A stretch of 21,848 bases of DNA from a virus. The notes under the pieces were generated by a model that was not told the origin of the DNA, did not search any database, and worked only from the letters and a program-made list of their open reading frames with translations. The DNA lies in IMG/VR virus record IMGVR_UViG_3300045738_001503, positions 1 through 21,848 of that record; one strand, written 5' to 3'. Positions 18,701 through 21,848 of this stretch are shown here, in pieces. The position numbers and the translations under genes were made by a program. Numbering within the stretch: the stretch's first letter is position 1; each line of letters starts with the position of its first letter.

Positions 18701-21478
18701 GGCATAGCTGTAGATTATCCTGTTTATAGCAAAAAACCAACTTATTTCGCGCCATGGATGTTCTTTAGCGGCTCCTTAAACGCAACCAACATCATTAGCA
18801 AGAACGCCGCAGACTATGGATCCGTCTCTACCACCGATAGATTTAGTATTTCGATCACGTCTTCTTTTAATTATGGCGGGTTTTATATGCTTGGTGCATC
18901 GAGAAGTATCCCAGCTATTTTGAATTCGGCCCCGGATTTTAGAATGCCTTTCGAAGCGCTTTATAACACCAGTATACTAAAAAAGAAATTTAGCTTGCAA
19001 AGCGCCGCGTCGGCAGAAAAAATTTATTTAACTACAGATTTTCTCGACTTAGACATAAATTACCCTGAAGGCACCGCTACAACTGGCTCTGCCGCTGATC
19101 ATGCCGGCAATGCAGCTGAGCACCCCGGCGCCGCATATACGTACACAGGTCCCCACGGACAGTTACGAAGTGTGGACGACAATAATACCGATCAGTTCCT
19201 ATATGAATCTTCGGTTAACAACTTCTTGTGCGAGACTATGAACTTTTTCTTGAAAGATCAAGATGGTATGTCTGGTTTAAAGCTTCCAGTGATTGTGTCT
19301 GACTACAGAAAAGATAACAATATTAATTTGGAGGCTGACAATTCGTACGCCATGGAAGTATCTTTGGAAATGGGCAAACATCAAGTGCTTTGTGAAGGCC
19401 CCCGAAATGCCGGCGTTGGCGGCGGAAGTTCTGTTAACAATGATTATGCCAATGATAACTTAGATGCTAGCATGAGAGGGTACCTTTATGGTCCACCTGT
19501 AGAAATTGTACGAATGACCGGTTCAGTGACTACAACGGTTACAGAAACTTATAACGAGTCGACCGGGCTTATAGAAAGAGCGGATCCTGCGATTGCTTCC
19601 GATCTAAAATCAGATGGCACGTTCTCGGGCAACGGAGATTATGAGTCTTATTTTGCCGCGAATCTTCAAGACCCGGCCTACCAAACCTACACACCACCAT
19701 ATTTTTATGGTAAAAGTAGCATTGTCGTCGCCGCACAAAGTACTAGTGATATAACAACGTGGGACAACATGTTTAAAGAAACAGACAATAGTTCTTATTA
19801 TTTAGAAAGTTATGTAACTGGAACAGTACAAGATTCTTTATGTGTTGGCCTCCCCGCTTCCGGATCGACATCTGGACTTTATTCAACTCGTATGAAGCTA
19901 AACAGTAGTGTTGACGTGTTTAACAGGGCAAAAATAAATTATGTTAGGCCAGATATGGATATAGCGGCGTCTGCTTGGTATGTAAACCCAAAGTGGGTCT
20001 GCCCGGTATTAGATTTTTCCTCTTCGTATACTGCTGTAACAAACAAGGAACGGCAAGGATTGCTCCAAGAACAAAAAGAAACAATTTCGTTTGTTACAAA
20101 CTCTTTTCACGATACAACAACTGGCCGCGGCCTGTGGGGCGGATATGGGTCAGACCCCTATGATAATATTGTACAAAAAGAGATTGAAGCTTTGGACAAC
20201 ATGCCAAGTCTCTCCATTAACAAGGGCCTGTTTCTAAAAATATCGGATTTGCCAAATAATAAATTTTATAAGGTGAATCTGTCTACTTATAAAACTGATC
20301 TCGGCGTTCCCTCGTCTGGATATTTTATAAACAAAACGACAACTAGTGAAAGCGAAGCTACAGGCGCTCTGTCTCAAACGTTAGGTTTCCACGGCGCCGC
20401 AAAAACTATAGGTGAAATGGCCGATTCAAAAACAATTTCTGAGGCCCTCGTTGTTATACCTTATTTTGACAAACCTGTACAACTTCGAGGCGATGAGTCT
20501 GTTCCTTCTGGGGAACTATTTGTTACTAGAGAAATAATTCCTGGTAAATATTTCTTGCCCATTCATAAGATGCTTTTTGAAAATCTTTTGTCGATGGCCC
20601 TGGCAAAGAGGAAATATGGAGTAGACGAATTAATTGGAGAGTTTACCTCCGAGATCCCCGGCGTGGCGCTCGTCCACGGGAAGGTCAACACGTTGACAAG
20701 AAGAGATCATCTGGGTTTTGAATCGAGCCACTCATATACGTCGGCAACCACTACAGATGCTTTCCGCATGATCGAAACAATTTTGGGTGATGAAGAAAAA
20801 GGCATTCCCGGGTATGAATTGCCGGTTGAACTAGACTTTATAAACTATAGACAGTCACATTTTAGTGAAAAATCGAATCGATTCGGGCCATTTCAGATGA
20901 TAGTAATACCATTTGAGCATGAGTTGAGCAAACAAGAACTAATAGATATATACCAAGGAATTATGCCGGAAACTAGTTTGTCGTTTGAAAAGGCGGTTGC
21001 TTCGTTTAGTTTAAACCTTTCTCCGAACAACCGTCATACTTGGATGCCAAAAACAAAGGGATTCAAATCTGTTGGAACCGCTCCTGGAAAAAGCCTGCAG
21101 TCAATCAATCCAGCAAACTTTTTGGATCCTAGTTATTTATACTGCGATAAAGAATTAAGAAATCATGCTTTACCAGGCGACAAAAGCTCTGAATGGATAA
21201 AAACATCTAGAGACTTTTATAAGAATTTAAAATTTATGACTTTTAAAATCAAACAAAGAGGTATCAAAGATTATCAAAACTACAAAAATAGGCAAATAGA
21301 AAGAGCAGTTCTTGAAAGAACAAAGTTAAGACTACCAGATATTAAAAAAGAAGAGCTTGGTCTAGGTTTCAACACAGACAAGACTCTGCGCGATGTGCTT
21401 GGATATAATTGGCCATATGACGACTTTTCTTTAATGGAGGCATTCAAACTGGACATCCAGGTTGAGATAGAGGAATAA
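15731..21478 (+). CDS. Giant virion protein of unknown function with an inserted beta domain
   Basis: A 1915-residue protein, Ser/Tyr/Asn-rich and probably mostly beta. The first 60 residues (starting M-A-L-S-G-S-L-N-F-L) lead to an apparent domain insertion at about residues 64-176. The main body resumes with L-N-S-L-L-L-N-R-N-G-P-Y at 185-196 and then W-K-Q-Y-R-G-G-E-H-P-V-A-R. Residues about 225-255 are a Lys/Glu/Gln-rich helix. Further on are F-F-A-P-G-I-L-Y-N-S-I-K-S-G-I-A-V-D-Y-P, and near the C-terminus Y-N-W-P-Y-D-D-F-S-L. I recall these motifs from unnamed marine phage virion proteins but cannot verify that here. No enzyme motif, signal peptide or membrane segment is visible. The gene follows a 36-nt gap and overlaps the next gene by one base. 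A structural role next to the LamG/MAM giant is likely; a more specific function is not supported. Confidence 0.88.
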   Translation: MALSGSLNFLSASITGSNNINVDFVGLNTLIVDPMSRSSNQLGHEFTSDSSLYYNNSVDAQGGIQATATVTITDLTEINNGDKVNLIATDTTSHDFTAGSIAGAGTWVAETNNNTTATNLAAQINANAKFTASAASAVVTITQATVGTTGPDGNTTITLTDSGAAGMSKTDFTGGTNNSIQPNQLNSLLLNRNGPYQHPSWKQYRGGEHPVARKLRLNNTMSIDATFADSIAREQQKKQLRDKLENDIHEDVNKHFESLNTSLRDASTSNPKLYQQPSLQQYYEPSVLKAQKPFIYDVLPGNFRVRSTLMNQMVFFENKEINQALNIAGTDRYTSSFSGVPTKRPKQEYYNLITAAKDHGAHGFIYSETIFPKSINAFRPYKLQKLSYEETSGTGANGYDRAVNRSFWRDSQPSLSSSISSDGTSRLRTNSVALNSQDVIQTITNLSASNYEGYYNLLPPGGGGRSGGAPLEWNHTYYFMEPGIIVHHGTDTTTGSVGADGLPTVDVESSGAFVTLESYQPHPISLLSMWPLDPRPDIYSSPIYPYLTSSHGGKGLQIGLTPHRMKEAVSLIDGSTGASTIYYFQTISPVFDKVTKMTPEETPVHVYGPSTGDYDGAYPNRLYQVLPNATASYGQIQNLMTGAAGELVYSTKPTMFFHKTGSEDNDILGYHAQTASLQYNRHTFPYNTPFYATNKVRGRNPFYNSYSDFAQDMKLIGRDYSYVPEYKTADSLKYYYERYFKGKLDDKLHTEISLTKDFDQKKSYDSFYDSQAGTEALGSGGSVSTLSAAKIIKRNVEFPTSRHPKDFKLNFLTIDGAFVTASADVENFSGSSESPTAFKYVSLTKTTEVSTLKDQLGYSDTKIAISHLQNSSGTIFNEAFSHTDTGEMSNLLAKPLNKTFDTIPRRITFTAHGLKKLRPEKNFYPVTKTVDVGNKFKQFIYNNLQEGLVPEHGDGQTNDRIEQEGQKNGQLQSFLEPFFAPGILYNSIKSGIAVDYPVYSKKPTYFAPWMFFSGSLNATNIISKNAADYGSVSTTDRFSISITSSFNYGGFYMLGASRSIPAILNSAPDFRMPFEALYNTSILKKKFSLQSAASAEKIYLTTDFLDLDINYPEGTATTGSAADHAGNAAEHPGAAYTYTGPHGQLRSVDDNNTDQFLYESSVNNFLCETMNFFLKDQDGMSGLKLPVIVSDYRKDNNINLEADNSYAMEVSLEMGKHQVLCEGPRNAGVGGGSSVNNDYANDNLDASMRGYLYGPPVEIVRMTGSVTTTVTETYNESTGLIERADPAIASDLKSDGTFSGNGDYESYFAANLQDPAYQTYTPPYFYGKSSIVVAAQSTSDITTWDNMFKETDNSSYYLESYVTGTVQDSLCVGLPASGSTSGLYSTRMKLNSSVDVFNRAKINYVRPDMDIAASAWYVNPKWVCPVLDFSSSYTAVTNKERQGLLQEQKETISFVTNSFHDTTTGRGLWGGYGSDPYDNIVQKEIEALDNMPSLSINKGLFLKISDLPNNKFYKVNLSTYKTDLGVPSSGYFINKTTTSESEATGALSQTLGFHGAAKTIGEMADSKTISEALVVIPYFDKPVQLRGDESVPSGELFVTREIIPGKYFLPIHKMLFENLLSMALAKRKYGVDELIGEFTSEIPGVALVHGKVNTLTRRDHLGFESSHSYTSATTTDAFRMIETILGDEEKGIPGYELPVELDFINYRQSHFSEKSNRFGPFQMIVIPFEHELSKQELIDIYQGIMPETSLSFEKAVASFSLNLSPNNRHTWMPKTKGFKSVGTAPGKSLQSINPANFLDPSYLYCDKELRNHALPGDKSSEWIKTSRDFYKNLKFMTFKIKQRGIKDYQNYKNRQIERAVLERTKLRLPDIKKEELGLGFNTDKTLRDVLGYNWPYDDFSLMEAFKLDIQVEIEE
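15920..16258 (+). other. Apparent inserted Thr/Ala-rich beta domain of about 113 residues
   Basis: Residues 64-176 of the 1915-residue protein. It begins A-T-A-T-V-T-I-T-D-L and has a D-x-V-N-L-I-A-T-D strand and a helix T-N-L-A-A-Q-I-N-A-N-A. It continues V-V-T-I-T-Q-A-T-V-G-T and G-N-T-T-I-T-L-T, and closes D-F-T-G-G-T. That strand/helix/strand order with a terminal F-T-G-G matches a repeating domain I recall from large marine phage structural proteins. Composition (Thr, Ala, Gly) and local GC differ from both flanks, and the flanks read as one continuous domain without it. Confidence 0.6.
18062..18076 (+). repeat. Tandem GGATCC pair encoding GSGGS
   Basis: Two GGATCC hexamers three bases apart are read in frame as Gly-Ser-Gly-Gly-Ser, a flexible linker in the 1915-residue protein. 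It resembles an engineered linker, but the flanks read continuously and no vector sequence is nearby. Confidence 0.5.
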
Positions 21479-21848
21479 TGGAATTTTTTAATAAAAAAGA
21501 AGAAGTAATTGATCTAAGATTAACGCAATTTGGACGTTATATGCTGTCCAAAGGGAAACTGCAGCCAACCTACTATTCTTTTCACGATGATAATATTTTG
21601 TATGATATAGAAAAGACCGGCATCTCTGAAATACAAAACGATAGCGAGGCAAGGATAGTCGAAACTCCCACTATGCATCATCAAGTTTCTATTTCTTCGC
21701 TTGAAAAAGAGTTTAATAACAATTATAATAAGATAATTTCCGGAAAAGCCACCGCGACGTCGGAAGACGTACAGAGAACCGCAGAAAAAAGTTATGCGTT
21801 ACCTAATTTTTTGGGGACTAGCGACGTGAATTCTGAATATTCGCCTTC
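21478..21848 (+). CDS. Unknown virion-region protein, 3' end beyond window
   Basis: The ATG overlaps the previous stop by one base (TAATG), with GAGG at 21470-21473 as a close ribosome site. 123 codons are read without a stop to the window edge. The N-terminus reads M-E-F-F-N-K-K-E-E-V-I-D-L, then T-Q-F-G-R-Y-M-L-S-K-G-K and Y-Y-S-F-H-D-D-N-I-L-Y-D. Later come E-T-P-T-M and S-S-L-E-K-E-F, and the visible part ends near G-T-S-D-V-N-S-E-Y. I recall this N-terminal pattern from proteins of unknown function that sit in the same place in marine phage contigs, but cannot check it here. No catalytic motif, signal peptide or membrane segment is visible. One-base overlap with the giant gene suggests translational coupling and a shared virion role. 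Confidence 0.85.
   Translation, partial: MEFFNKKEEVIDLRLTQFGRYMLSKGKLQPTYYSFHDDNILYDIEKTGISEIQNDSEARIVETPTMHHQVSISSLEKEFNNNYNKIISGKATATSEDVQRTAEKSYALPNFLGTSDVNSEYSP

Noticed and set aside
1-21848. Diversity-generating retroelement, CRISPR array, integrase, tRNA or terminator
   Set aside because: No reverse transcriptase, spaced short repeats, recombinase motifs or tRNA-like cloverleaf were seen, and the gaps are too short for a hairpin terminator with a T-run.

Overview
The window is almost solid coding sequence, all on the + strand, and reads as part of the virion (baseplate/tail) region of a large tailed virus with a contractile tail. Two proteins fix the assignment: a small gp25/gpW-like baseplate wedge protein and a gp6/gpJ-like wedge protein, adjacent and in that order as in many myoviruses. 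The surrounding giant proteins resemble, from memory only, uncharacterised virion proteins common in marine phage metagenomes, so an uncultured marine myovirus is the best guess. The DNA is AT-rich overall (around 40% GC by eye) and arginine is mostly AGA/AGG. There are no integrases, tRNAs, insertion sequences, CRISPR arrays or metabolic genes.

Layout: (1) 1-6138, a 2045-codon giant of unknown function, probably cut off at its 5' end by the window. It has hydrophobic helices, a coiled coil and a Pro/Gly-rich hydrophobic C-terminus. (2) 6151-6546, gp25-like. (3) 6547-8343, gp6/J-like. (4) 8343-9893, a 516-residue protein with an N-terminal DNRLRE-like beta domain. (5) 9920-15694, a 1924-residue mosaic with two LamG/ConA-like jelly rolls around a core resembling P2 tail protein I, then helical regions and a C-terminal MAM-like domain. 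(6) 15731-21478, a 1915-residue giant carrying an apparent inserted domain of about 113 residues near its N-terminus. (7) 21478 to the window edge, the start of another protein of unknown function. Genes abut or overlap by 1 nt, apart from gaps of 12, 26 and 36 nt, so they look like one late operon. A possible internal promoter lies in the 36-nt gap.

Working model (inference): gp25 and gp6 build the wedge ring, the I-like core of the 1924-residue protein takes the gpI/gp7 position next to it, and the LamG, MAM and DNRLRE domains form a surface-exposed, glycan- or protein-binding periphery. Three genes of about 2000 codons fill about 81% of the window, so the periphery would be much larger than in T4 or P2.

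The most unusual DNA-level signals are short in-frame islands of 63-83% GC inside the AT-rich giant genes, encoding Ala/Gly/Asp/Pro-rich loops, and a marked excess of the in-frame palindrome GCCGGC, nearly always read as Ala-Gly.
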